NCBI RefSeq assembly: GCF_000384815.1
Contig: NZ_ARQF01000019.1
Coordinates: 1-64,000, forward strand
Length of the DNA stretch: 64,000 nt
Source: Halodesulfovibrio aestuarii DSM 17919 = ATCC 29578
Lineage (GTDB): Bacteria; Desulfobacterota; Desulfovibrionia; Desulfovibrionales; Desulfovibrionaceae
Reading direction: 5' to 3'
In this document: positions 17,157 to 24,821 of the stretch, in pieces
Numbering within the stretch: the first letter of the stretch is position 1
Layout: each line of letters opens with the position of its first letter
Made by a program: the position numbers and the translations under genes
Notes under the pieces: generated by a model
The model's database searches: none
Told to the model about the DNA's origin: nothing
The model's input: only the letters and a program-made list of their open reading frames with translations

Positions 17157-17858
17157 ATGGCAAGTGGTTTGCCTCATCCGTTGCTGCTCGCGCCTATAGT
17201 AGGCATGGACAGCATGACAATCAATGGGGAAGTAGTCAATTTTAGCCATGTGTTTTACACATGGATCGCCATGGCGATTCTATTCACTTTGGCCTTCCTT
17301 GTACGCGGACAAATAAAACTTGTCCCCGGAAAGTTACAAAATGTTTTCGAGGTCATCATTGGCGGTCTCGAAGATTTCGTAGTGAGTAACATCGGTGAAG
17401 ACGGAAGAAAGATCTTCCACGTTCTTATCGCGCTGTTCCTCTTTATTATTACAATGAACCTCATGGGCCTTGTTCCGGGCTTTGATGCCCCGACTGCTAA
17501 CGTTAATACAAACGCAGCAATGGCTCTGTTTACTTTTGGTTACTACAACTGGATCGGCCTCAGACGTTGGGGCGTTGGTTACATCAAGCACTTCTGCGGC
17601 CCATTCTGGTGGCTGTCTCCGTTGATGTTACCACTTGAACTTATTTCTCACTGTGCTCGTCCACTTTCTCTGACACTCCGTCTTTTCGGTAACATCAGAG
17701 GTGAAGAAATCGTTCTGATCCTGTTCTTCCTGCTGGCACCTATCGTAGGTACTATTCCGATCTACTTCTTGTTCGGTCTTGCTAAGTGCTTGCAGGCATT
17801 TATTTGGTTCATGCTCAGCATGATCTACCTCAAAGGCTCTCTCGAACACGCGCATTAG
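17157..17858 (+). CDS. atpB: ATP synthase F0 subunit a
   Basis: The 233-residue membrane protein forms the ion half-channels next to the c-ring. The essential arginine is in the segment [17 protein letters not shown] (about 168-184). About six hydrophobic segments are visible, and the C-terminus carries the conserved [21 protein letters not shown] strong AGGAGG ribosome site precedes the ATG. It sits between atpI and atpE, as in other Desulfovibrio genomes. Confidence 0.96.
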   Translation: MASGLPHPLLLAPIVGMDSMTINGEVVNFSHVFYTWIAMAILFTLAFLVRGQIKLVPGKLQNVFEVIIGGLEDFVVSNIGEDGRKIFHVLIALFLFIITMNLMGLVPGFDAPTANVNTNAAMALFTFGYYNWIGLRRWGVGYIKHFCGPFWWLSPLMLPLELISHCARPLSLTLRLFGNIRGEEIVLILFFLLAPIVGTIPIYFLFGLAKCLQAFIWFMLSMIYLKGSLEHAH

Positions 17859-17935
17859 TCCGCATGTTCCGGCCTTATTCCGGGGGAAATGGTCTTTGAC
17901 CAACTAACATAAAATAATTTTAGGAGTGTTTCAAA

Positions 17936-18244
17936 ATGCGTAAGTTTCTTATGATTGCTCTCAACACCGTTGCTCTGATCTCTATCGCAGCTGTTGCATT
18001 CGCATCAGAAGGTGCTAACACCTACGGCGATCTCGTTTACTTTGGTGCTGCTCTCGGCATGGCTATTGCTGCTGCTGGTTGTGGTATCGGTCAGGGTCTT
18101 GGTCTGAAAGCTGCTTGTGAAGGTACTGCACGTAACCCAGAAGCATCTAACAAAATTACTGTTGCTCTCATTCTTGGCTTGGCATTCGTTGAATCCCTTG
18201 CTATTTACGCTCTCGTTGTTAACCTTATGCTTCTTACTGCGTAA
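17936..18244 (+). CDS. atpE: ATP synthase F0 subunit c
   Basis: A 102-residue subunit, longer than the usual 75-90 because of an N-terminal hydrophobic, signal-like segment (residues 1-23, ending VAFAS). The mature part has the two-helix hairpin with the GIGQGLGLKAACEGTARNPEA loop. The ion-binding carboxylate is the Glu in GLAFVESLAIYALV. The Gln of GIGQG and the Ser after the Glu occupy positions used as sodium ligands in Ilyobacter, but the next residue is Leu rather than Thr, so the coupling ion is uncertain. An AGGAG site precedes the ATG. The atp locus ends here with a terminator. Confidence 0.96.
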   Translation: MRKFLMIALNTVALISIAAVAFASEGANTYGDLVYFGAALGMAIAAAGCGIGQGLGLKAACEGTARNPEASNKITVALILGLAFVESLAIYALVVNLMLLTA

Positions 18245-18262
18245 GTCCACAACTTGCCTTTT

Positions 18263-18295
18263 AGAGGAGGCCGTTATTGCGGCCTCCTCTTTTTA
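18263..18295 (+). terminator. Intrinsic terminator after atpE
   Basis: A perfect 10-bp stem AGAGGAGGCC (18263-18272) with GGCCTCCTCT (18281-18290) and a T tail. It separates atpE from rex. Confidence 0.92.
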
Positions 18296-18304
18296 CCTTA
18301 AACT

Positions 18305-18322
18305 ATGAGAATTATTTCACAA
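18305..18322 (+). promoter_or_regulatory. Candidate Rex operator upstream of rex (autoregulation)
   Basis: ATGAGAATTATTTCACAA matches TTGTGAAnnnnTTCACAA at 12 of 14 fixed positions, with a perfect right half-site. It lies 13 bases before the rex start, between the atpE terminator and the ribosome site. Confidence 0.5.
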
Positions 18323-18335
18323 ATTTGGAGCGTCC

Positions 18336-18980
18336 ATGGCACAACAAAAAAGTGAACATATCCCAAGAGCGACCATTCAACGTCTGGCCGTATATGTTCA
18401 AGTGTTGGAAAATCTTCAGCGCGAAGGTACTGAAGTAATTTCCTCAGAGCCGCTTGCAAAAGCGTGCAACGTTAACGCTTCACAGATACGAAAAGACCTT
18501 GCCTACTTTGGCGAATTCGGTGTGCGAGGTGTCGGTTACTACGTAAAAAATCTTATCGCTTCTATCACTAGTGCTCTTGGTGTTGATAGAGAATGGAGAA
18601 CCGTTCTCGTTGGCGTGGGCAACCTTGGTAAAGCTCTTTTGAATCATAAAGAGTTTCGTCTTCGCGGTTTTAATATTGTTGGTGCATTTGATTGTGATCC
18701 ATTTAAAATCGGTGAAGAAGTATCTGGACTTGAAGTTGTTTGTACAAAACGTTTACGCGAAATGATTGGCGATAACGGCGCTGAAATTGGTATTATTACG
18801 ACGCCACCAGAGCGTGCTCAACGTGCTGCTAACCACCTTGTGGAAGCAGGTATTAGCGGTATTTTAAACTTTGCCCCTTCCCGAATTACGGTACCTGACC
18901 ATGTAAATGTTGAGTATGTGGACTTTTTCCACCATTTGTATGCACTGTCTTTCAATATTACTCATCCGAATACTAAATAG
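18336..18980 (+). CDS. rex: Redox-sensing transcriptional repressor Rex
   Basis: A 214-residue protein of normal Rex length. The N-terminal winged helix (about 1-85, with NASQIRKDLAYFGEFGVRG) is followed by a Rossmann NAD(H)-binding domain (LVGVGNLGKALL near 91-102). It ends with the domain-swapped C-terminal helix, FHHLYALSFN. Rex binds DNA when NADH is low and releases it when NADH rises. In Desulfovibrio vulgaris rex also follows atpE, as I recall. A TTGGAG ribosome site precedes the ATG. It probably regulates the atp locus and itself through the two candidate operators. Confidence 0.95.
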   Translation: MAQQKSEHIPRATIQRLAVYVQVLENLQREGTEVISSEPLAKACNVNASQIRKDLAYFGEFGVRGVGYYVKNLIASITSALGVDREWRTVLVGVGNLGKALLNHKEFRLRGFNIVGAFDCDPFKIGEEVSGLEVVCTKRLREMIGDNGAEIGIITTPPERAQRAANHLVEAGISGILNFAPSRITVPDHVNVEYVDFFHHLYALSFNITHPNTK

Positions 18981-19039
18981 TGCATTTGGATATAAATTAG
19001 AAAACAACGCCTAATTATCGGGCGAAAGATATATTTCGT

Positions 19040-19075
19040 TTTTTACCCCGTATACTGTTGTATGCGGGGTAAAAA
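19040..19075 (+). promoter_or_regulatory. Strong 16-bp hairpin in the leader of the SAM hydroxide adenosyltransferase gene
   Basis: The arm 19040-19055 pairs completely with 19060-19075, closing a 4-base loop; one pair is a U-G wobble on the plus strand (an A-C mismatch on the other). The run of T is in the 5' arm and the run of A in the 3' arm, so neither strand has the T tail expected of an intrinsic terminator. It lies about 40 bases before the next start codon. It may be a weak terminator of rex or a leader control element. Confidence 0.5.
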
Positions 19076-19116
19076 CGTTATGATGAGGTCAAGTTTTCTA
19101 CTTTTTGGAGGAAAAC

Positions 19117-20055
19117 ATGTCACTTAAATTTTTTCTTCTTACAGACTTTGGTTACGCGGATCCATATGTTGCGCAGATGAAAGGCGTACTCAGCACCTTG
19201 GCACCACAGTATCAAATCTTCGATATTACGCACAATCTAGCGCCATTTAATATTGCACAGGCAGGGTTCTTTCTAGACTCTACCATAGATCATCTGCCGC
19301 CTTACTCTGTAACCATCTGCGTTGTAGATCCCGGTGTTGGTACAGCCCGTGATATTGTATGCATGGTAATAGATACGAAAGTTGTTCTTGCTCCTGACAA
19401 TGGCTGCCTGTCATTCCTGCACACCCGTTACCCGAAAGCGCCAATATACCGCATCATGCAGCACCAGCTGCCTCTGGAGCACACTATTCTCACTTCAACA
19501 TTCCATGGCCGAACCTTATTCTCCCCATTAGCGGCAGATATCGCGCTGCATATTGAACAGCTTTCGTCGTATATGGAATGCACCAGACCAGCACCGTTCA
19601 GTAAAGACTCCACGCAGGACTGCAAACTCAAATTATTTCCACCGCTACCAACTGATTCCGAGTCTATTCTAACCCAGTATATGGAACGTAATGACCATTC
19701 ACGTGCACAAGCTATTGTCATGCTGCCAGAGAGTGTGGCAAAACTGGATAAGAACATTATCGAAACGTATGTGCTACATATAGACACCTTCGGCAATGTG
19801 ATTCTTGGACTACCAAACGAGACATGGCACAAGCGAATTTCAGATGGCGGCGAGCTGACTTTGTATACACAGACAACCCGCCCGCTCAAATGTGTCTCTG
19901 CCTATGCAGAACTTGCAGAAAATCAAATTGGCATCATCTGCGGCAGTCAAGGATACTTAGAAATTGCTTGCAACATGTGTTCAGCAGCGCAATTTATCAA
20001 CCTAAAGCTAGGCGAACGAATTAGAATAGCTCTCTCTGTTCCGCCCGAGATGTAA
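19117..20055 (+). CDS. SAM hydroxide adenosyltransferase (DUF62 family)
   Basis: The 312-residue protein belongs to the fluorinase/chlorinase/DUF62 superfamily, whose common members hydrolyse S-adenosylmethionine to adenosine and methionine. The N-terminus has LTDFGYADPYVAQMKGVL (Asp of the SAM pocket), VVDPGVGTARD near 70, LAPDNGCLSF near 93, and STFHGRTLFSP, followed by a C-terminal beta domain. An upstream TTG would add four residues, but the GGAGG site 6 bases before ATG 19117 fixes the start. The gene is 2 bases from cobS, a pairing that recalls the placement of these genes near cobalt/cobalamin functions. Confidence 0.85.
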   Translation: MSLKFFLLTDFGYADPYVAQMKGVLSTLAPQYQIFDITHNLAPFNIAQAGFFLDSTIDHLPPYSVTICVVDPGVGTARDIVCMVIDTKVVLAPDNGCLSFLHTRYPKAPIYRIMQHQLPLEHTILTSTFHGRTLFSPLAADIALHIEQLSSYMECTRPAPFSKDSTQDCKLKLFPPLPTDSESILTQYMERNDHSRAQAIVMLPESVAKLDKNIIETYVLHIDTFGNVILGLPNETWHKRISDGGELTLYTQTTRPLKCVSAYAELAENQIGIICGSQGYLEIACNMCSAAQFINLKLGERIRIALSVPPEM

Positions 20056-20057
20056 TA

Positions 20058-20795
20058 ATGCTGACACAGTTCTGGACTAATTATATGACGGCGCTCAGTT
20101 TTATGACGCGTCTGGGTTTCGCACGTCTGTACTCTAATGAAGAAATTGCCGCGACCATGCGTCAATTTTATGCTGTCGGGCTGACAGTAGGCATTCTTGT
20201 CACCCTGCCATTCGCCCTGGGTGCCTTTTCCCGACACCCATGGATTCAAGCATGGCTTTGGGTATTCCTGTCCATATGGATAACCCGTGCCCTCCACTGG
20301 GACGGCTGGGCAGATATCTGGGATGGTTGGGGAAGCTGCGCTCAAGGAGAACGTTTCTGGCAAATTGTTAAAGACAGTAATGTCGGAGCGTTTGGTGCTA
20401 TTGCCATGGTTATAGGAATCCTCGGACAAACTCTGCTTGCGCATGAACTATTTCAGCTTGGTCACTGGCAGGTTCTCATCTTCGCACCGATTGCAGGTCG
20501 TGTAGCAGCAGTTACTATCGGCGGATTGGGGGAAGCGCCGGAAGCCTCCAGACAGGGCCGCCTATTCCTGCAAGGAGCAACGAATTCTACCATTTTAGTA
20601 CAGACACTCCTCGCTGCTATAACCGGCATCCTTCTCTGCGGAATTCTTCCCACCCTGTACACAACCCTGCTTTGTATCTGTATGCTCTGGTCATATCTAC
20701 GAGTTGCAAAGGTGCAAGGAGGTATAAACGGTGACTTTCTTGGTGCAACCGTCATCGGTGGCGAACTTATCGCCATGCTCGCATACTTCATCTAA
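20058..20795 (+). CDS. cobS: Adenosylcobinamide-GDP ribazoletransferase (cobalamin synthase)
   Basis: A 245-residue polytopic membrane protein that joins adenosylcobinamide-GDP and alpha-ribazole in the last steps of cobalamin synthesis. The family motif is seen as HWDGWADIWDGWG near residues 76-88 and QGGINGDFLGATVIGGEL near the C-terminus, with several hydrophobic segments between. It starts 2 bases after the preceding stop. No cobalamin riboswitch precedes the operon, so its control differs from typical B12-repressed cob genes, as far as this window shows. Confidence 0.92.
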   Translation: MLTQFWTNYMTALSFMTRLGFARLYSNEEIAATMRQFYAVGLTVGILVTLPFALGAFSRHPWIQAWLWVFLSIWITRALHWDGWADIWDGWGSCAQGERFWQIVKDSNVGAFGAIAMVIGILGQTLLAHELFQLGHWQVLIFAPIAGRVAAVTIGGLGEAPEASRQGRLFLQGATNSTILVQTLLAAITGILLCGILPTLYTTLLCICMLWSYLRVAKVQGGINGDFLGATVIGGELIAMLAYFI

Positions 20796-20919
20796 CGCTA
20801 TTCTTCCCCAGACTTTTTTTTGCCAAGCCTTCCTGTTCCAGTCACTTCGGCACGAAACCTGCTACAACAGGTATATATCTAGGTAACATGTCATTCAGTT
20901 GACACTACTAGGAAGGCTT

Positions 20920-21354
20920 ATGGCACCATTTAAGTTCAAGTTACAGCAGGTGCTCGAATACCGGACGCAACTGGAAGATCAGGCCAAGCTTGTGTTGGCT
21001 GAAGCTCAACGCAAGTACGGAAGACAAGTTCGGCGTGTTGACGGGTTGCGGGAAGCACTAGCCAACAATCAAACGCTCATGAGTACTACGTCTGACCCTG
21101 CTCAAACATGGATTATCCGGAATTTTCTGCAAGGTGTGCGTCAAGATATTAGCACGGCAGAACATCGTCTGCTCACACTTGCACAGGAACTGCATTCTGC
21201 ACGGCAAGATTTGACTGAGAAATCTCAGGAAAAGAAGCTACTGGAAAAACTAAAAGAAAACCAAGCAAAGCGGCACGCACATGATGAAAAGATCAAAGAA
21301 CAACTCCAGCTCGACGAAACAGCAACACTCAGGTTCAAAGCTCAAGCTTTCTAA
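20920..21354 (+). CDS. fliJ: Flagellar protein FliJ
   Basis: This 144-residue protein is almost entirely charged coiled coil, with the FliJ N-terminus MAPFKFKLQQVLEYRTQLEDQAK. FliJ is a cytoplasmic part of the flagellar type III export apparatus that links the FliI ATPase to the export gate and escorts chaperones. The frame is open to a TTG seven codons upstream, but AGGAAGG before ATG 20920 and the family pattern fix the start. The next gene begins inside its 3' end. Confidence 0.85.
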   Translation: MAPFKFKLQQVLEYRTQLEDQAKLVLAEAQRKYGRQVRRVDGLREALANNQTLMSTTSDPAQTWIIRNFLQGVRQDISTAEHRLLTLAQELHSARQDLTEKSQEKKLLEKLKENQAKRHAHDEKIKEQLQLDETATLRFKAQAF

Positions 21355-22006
21355 AATCTGCAAGCTTCTTGGTTGCGCAATTCTGTTTAAGCTCATTCTC
21401 GTAGGCTCTATTGTTTTCGATGCAGACACACAGATTGCTTCTATTTTGCCATCAGGCACTACAGAAAAAGCTAAGACTGTGGCAGAAAATACGTCCCTTA
21501 CGCTTGAGGAACGCTTTGCACAGGTTAAAGAGAGCTTGCCATCATCTCCGGCAACGCTTACTACCACCAAAGCGCATGCAGAAGAAAAAGAAGTGCCTAA
21601 AAAACCTGCTCCGGCACCTAAGGCTGTTGAAGATTCCATGACCCGCGATCTACTCAAAACCAAACAGGTTGAACTGAATAGACGCGAACAGGAACTCACC
21701 AGACTTCAGGCCACCATCGACGGAAAGCTTGCAAAATTACAAGCTCTTGAAAAGCGTCTTCAGTCTATGCTCAACAAGGCGAAAGAGACTCAAGATAAAA
21801 AGATGAAGCACCTTGTAGACGTGTACTCCAACATGAAAGGAAAACAGGCTGCTCAAGTTCTTGAAACCCTCGATGAACAAATTTCTGTTAAAATTTTGGC
21901 TGGCATGCGCGGACGTAAAGCAGGTGAAATCCTGACATTTGTCAGACCGGACAAGGCTGCCCGCCTTTCCGAAGCGCTGACAAATATGCAGTTACCATTT
22001 GAGTAG
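21281..22006 (+). CDS. MotE-like flagellar protein with MgtE-type intracellular domain
   Basis: A 241-residue protein with a basic N-terminus, one membrane segment (about 29-46), a Pro/Ala-rich periplasmic-type linker (about 95-120), a coiled coil (about 125-185) and a C-terminal MgtE_N/FliG-like helical domain (about 186-235, YSNMKGKQAAQVLETLDEQI). This arrangement is typical of the MotE-like proteins that lie beside fliJ in Desulfovibrio and alphaproteobacteria; in Sinorhizobium MotE chaperones MotC. The start overlaps fliJ by 74 bases in another frame, a long overlap. ATG 21284 is an equally possible start. Confidence 0.75.
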   Translation: MMKRSKNNSSSTKQQHSGSKLKLSKICKLLGCAILFKLILVGSIVFDADTQIASILPSGTTEKAKTVAENTSLTLEERFAQVKESLPSSPATLTTTKAHAEEKEVPKKPAPAPKAVEDSMTRDLLKTKQVELNRREQELTRLQATIDGKLAKLQALEKRLQSMLNKAKETQDKKMKHLVDVYSNMKGKQAAQVLETLDEQISVKILAGMRGRKAGEILTFVRPDKAARLSEALTNMQLPFE

Positions 22007-22009
22007 AGA

Positions 22010-22783
22010 ATGCCTCGCATAAAAATTACTGTGGCCTATATTGGCACCCGATACGTGGGCTGGCAAATTCAACCACCTCGAGTTGAACACCCGCAGCCCA
22101 CAATTCAAGGCGAAATTGAAAAAATTCTGACCGCTGTCACTGGCACTCTTATTAGAGTGCATGGCAGCGGTCGCACTGATTCCGGCGTGCATGCAGACGC
22201 TCAGGTCGCGCATTTTGATCTTTCCGAGAAGTGGGCACGTGTAAACTGGCAAAAAATTTTTACAACTAAATTGCCACACGATATTGCTGTAACCAGTGTT
22301 GAGACTGTGGATGATGAATTCCACTCCCGATTCAGTGCAAAAGCTAAAAGCTACACATACACCCTATGGCTTAAAAACCAGTATGTACTGCCTACCCGCT
22401 ACCCGTTCGTATGGAAAACAGGCCCGCTGGACATTGCGGCTATGGAAGCAGCTGCAAGCTATCTACTAGGTGAACACGACTTTGCAACCTACCAGAACGC
22501 CGGAACAGAAATTACGAACACAGTCCGAACTATTACCCGCTTCTCTCATAGCTGTCCTGAGTATACGCAACGTGAGCAACTGCCGGACGAGCTTGTCTGG
22601 ACAGTTGAAGCATCCGGTTTTTTAAAGCAGATGGTGCGCAACCTTATGGGCACCATTGTGGCATGCGGAAGACACAAAATTGCGCCGGAATCCGTCCCCG
22701 ACATTCTTGCTGCTAAAGACCGTACAGCTGCCCCGGCTACGGCTCCTGCATGCGGCCTCTCTATGCATAAAGTTTTTTATTAA
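22010..22783 (+). CDS. truA: tRNA pseudouridine(38-40) synthase
   Basis: A 257-residue TruA that isomerises uridines 38-40 in the tRNA anticodon arm. The catalytic aspartate is in GSGRTDSGVHADAQVAHFD (about 55-73), and the C-terminal FLKQMVRNLMGTIV is also characteristic. It starts 3 bases after the MotE-like gene, so it may be co-transcribed with the flagellar genes. It converges on fliM. Confidence 0.95.
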   Translation: MPRIKITVAYIGTRYVGWQIQPPRVEHPQPTIQGEIEKILTAVTGTLIRVHGSGRTDSGVHADAQVAHFDLSEKWARVNWQKIFTTKLPHDIAVTSVETVDDEFHSRFSAKAKSYTYTLWLKNQYVLPTRYPFVWKTGPLDIAAMEAAASYLLGEHDFATYQNAGTEITNTVRTITRFSHSCPEYTQREQLPDELVWTVEASGFLKQMVRNLMGTIVACGRHKIAPESVPDILAAKDRTAAPATAPACGLSMHKVFY

Positions 22784-22859
22784 ATACCGTGCAAGACTCC
22801 ATCTACCCACGCCCTCATGCTGAATATCTTCCTGTCTTAATTCAAAATTTTAGTCATTA

Positions 22860-22892
22860 GACAAAAGAGAAGGCCGGATAAATCCGGCCTTC
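22860..22892 (-). terminator. Intrinsic terminator of fliM
   Basis: A perfect 11-bp inverted repeat GAAGGCCGGAT (22869-22879) with its complement at 22882-22892. The minus strand continues into a T-rich tail, the plus strand does not, so it mainly serves fliM. Confidence 0.8.
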
Positions 22893-23010
22893 AGTTGAAC
22901 ACGCATAACCATTTGTCCAAGATACGCGCACCGTGCCCTCTGCACAGTATGAAATTACTGTACGGTTGTTGGTGCATTGTAGCTATTACATTTTTAATGA
23001 TAATTACTAG

Positions 23011-23991
23011 CTACGTGTAGCTTGGCTCTTCTTCTTTGACAATCTGGAACGCTTTGTTTGATTTTACCGTGCCACTGATTCCGTGGAACTTTTTTACGCC
23101 TTCTATTGTTGCTTCAAGCAAATCATCAGTGTCTGTATCCAACAGGAGAACGTCCCCTGTTTTAAGACGAAGCAACTGGTTACCTGTAATCTTTGATTCA
23201 CCAAAACGAATCTTCATCTCTACAGGAGTCTCCAGCAAGCGCTCTTTCAAACGTGAAACCCAGGCATGGTCAACTTCCAGACGCTCTGTCTGAAAACTTG
23301 CATGCAGCTTGGATCGAATCGGTTCAATAGTTGCGTAAGGCAAACACATAACCATCGACCCGATAGCACTTTCCAGCTCCACTTCAAAGGTAATTACAAC
23401 CACTACGTCGCTTGGCGGTACAATTGCCGCAAACTGAGGGTTAATCTCTGAACGAACAAGCTCCAGATTAACCTCATGAACAGGACGCCAACTCTCTTCC
23501 ATGTTGTCCAACGCAATTTTAATAACGCGGTCAACAATTGCCTGCTCAATACGTGTAAATTCACGGCCTTCGATTTTTGGCTGACTTCCCGCACCGCCGA
23601 AGAAATTTTCTACCAGCGCAAAGACAAGTCGGGAGTCTACAACGATTATGGCATTACCACGCAGCGGTTCCATTTTAAAAATATTGATACTTGTCGGGAC
23701 AGGCAAAGAACGCATGAAATCACCAAATTTCGTCATATCAATCGAAATCGGGTTCAGTTCAACGCGCTTACGAACTGCGTTGGACAATGCATTAGTGCAA
23801 AGACGGGAAAAACGGTCGTTTACAATCTCAAGAACCGGCATACGTCCGCGGATGATTCTGTCCTGGTTAGCAAGGTCAAATGCGACTATGCCTGTCTCAT
23901 CTTCCGGAATGTCCGATTCACTTTCGATTTCGCCGCCGGAAAGTCCCCGCAGCAGAGCATCTACTTCGTCTTGTGCTAAGATCTTATTCAT
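23011..23991 (-). CDS. fliM: Flagellar motor switch protein FliM
   Basis: A 326-residue protein of normal FliM length. The N-terminal MNKILAQDEVDALLRGLSGG contains the short region that in other species binds phospho-CheY. The CheC-like middle domain (about 45-230) includes FGDFMRSLPVPTSINIFKM, and the SpoA/FliN-like C-terminal domain (about 245-318) includes LLRLKTGDVLLLDTDTDD. It builds the C-ring that sets the direction of rotation. It stands apart from fliJ on the opposite strand, so flagellar genes in this region are scattered. Confidence 0.95.
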   Translation of the reverse strand: MNKILAQDEVDALLRGLSGGEIESESDIPEDETGIVAFDLANQDRIIRGRMPVLEIVNDRFSRLCTNALSNAVRKRVELNPISIDMTKFGDFMRSLPVPTSINIFKMEPLRGNAIIVVDSRLVFALVENFFGGAGSQPKIEGREFTRIEQAIVDRVIKIALDNMEESWRPVHEVNLELVRSEINPQFAAIVPPSDVVVVITFEVELESAIGSMVMCLPYATIEPIRSKLHASFQTERLEVDHAWVSRLKERLLETPVEMKIRFGESKITGNQLLRLKTGDVLLLDTDTDDLLEATIEGVKKFHGISGTVKSNKAFQIVKEEEPSYT

Positions 23992-24204
23992 ACGTCCTGT
24001 ATCTCCGAAAACCTGTACTCATACAAGTGCTGAACACCTAGTGAGTAATCAAGTAGGAATTTTTTGACACAATATGTGCCTTGATAGATTTGATGCACTA
24101 TTAATGCCAACACCTAGTCAAGACTCATTGTGAAGTACTTCAGCCCAGATATATGTCGAAAAAAAACAACAACAGGCTACTCAGGAAACTACCACTCTAT
24201 TTCA

Positions 24205-24660
24205 TTAAGAATATTTTGCCCTAACGACATCAACTTCTTGCTGACTTGCATAACCGAGCATGACAATAGTTTCTGCGACTCCGTATGGACAGGAAGTTGA
24301 CCTGCGATACTTTTTAACTTTGTCCAGATCACGCTGAGTGATTACTCTTTGACTCACCAGCTCCGTTTCGAAGTTTCGTGTGTCGCTGGGGGTACTGGGA
24401 CTTGCATCCTTTACCACCTCCTTTTGCGAGCTGGATTCAGCCTTTGCCATGCGCAGTTTACTAATTACGATTTTTTTCTCTTCCCGCTTGGAAATAAGTG
24501 CAGCCTGTAACTCCGAAACTTCCCTATGTAACGAACGACGATCTTGCCTTAGTGCATTAATCTTATCGTTAATTTTTGCTGTAGCAAAAAAATTACACCC
24601 TGCAGCCAGACATACAAAAATAAGACCGCAGAATCCTAATACCAACAGATCCATTCCCAC
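24205..24660 (-). CDS. Membrane-anchored coiled-coil protein with a GspE/MshE N-terminal-like segment
   Basis: A 151-residue protein with one N-terminal membrane segment (about 4-26), a long coiled coil (about 30-72) and a compact C-terminal part (about 100-151). The C-terminal pattern, LVSQRVITQRDLDKVKKYR followed by VAETIVMLGYASQQEVDVV, resembles the N-terminal domain of type II secretion/MSHA ATPases. In MshE-type proteins that domain can bind c-di-GMP, though the key binding motif is not clearly present here. It lies 213 bases upstream of fliM on the same strand. The function is not established. Confidence 0.65.
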   Translation of the reverse strand: MGMDLLVLGFCGLIFVCLAAGCNFFATAKINDKINALRQDRRSLHREVSELQAALISKREEKKIVISKLRMAKAESSSQKEVVKDASPSTPSDTRNFETELVSQRVITQRDLDKVKKYRRSTSCPYGVAETIVMLGYASQQEVDVVRAKYS

Positions 24661-24821
24661 CTCTTTTCATAAACGTTAGGCTGGAGACAATACACCCCAT
24701 ACTAGTCTTTAGAAAACTGAAACAACGTACCTGCTTTCAAATATCTTCTCAACCTTCAAGTTTAAGCGTAAGAAGAGTCCCGCTTTCTTCCTGACATGTT
24801 TTGTGGCATGGTCTTTTTACT

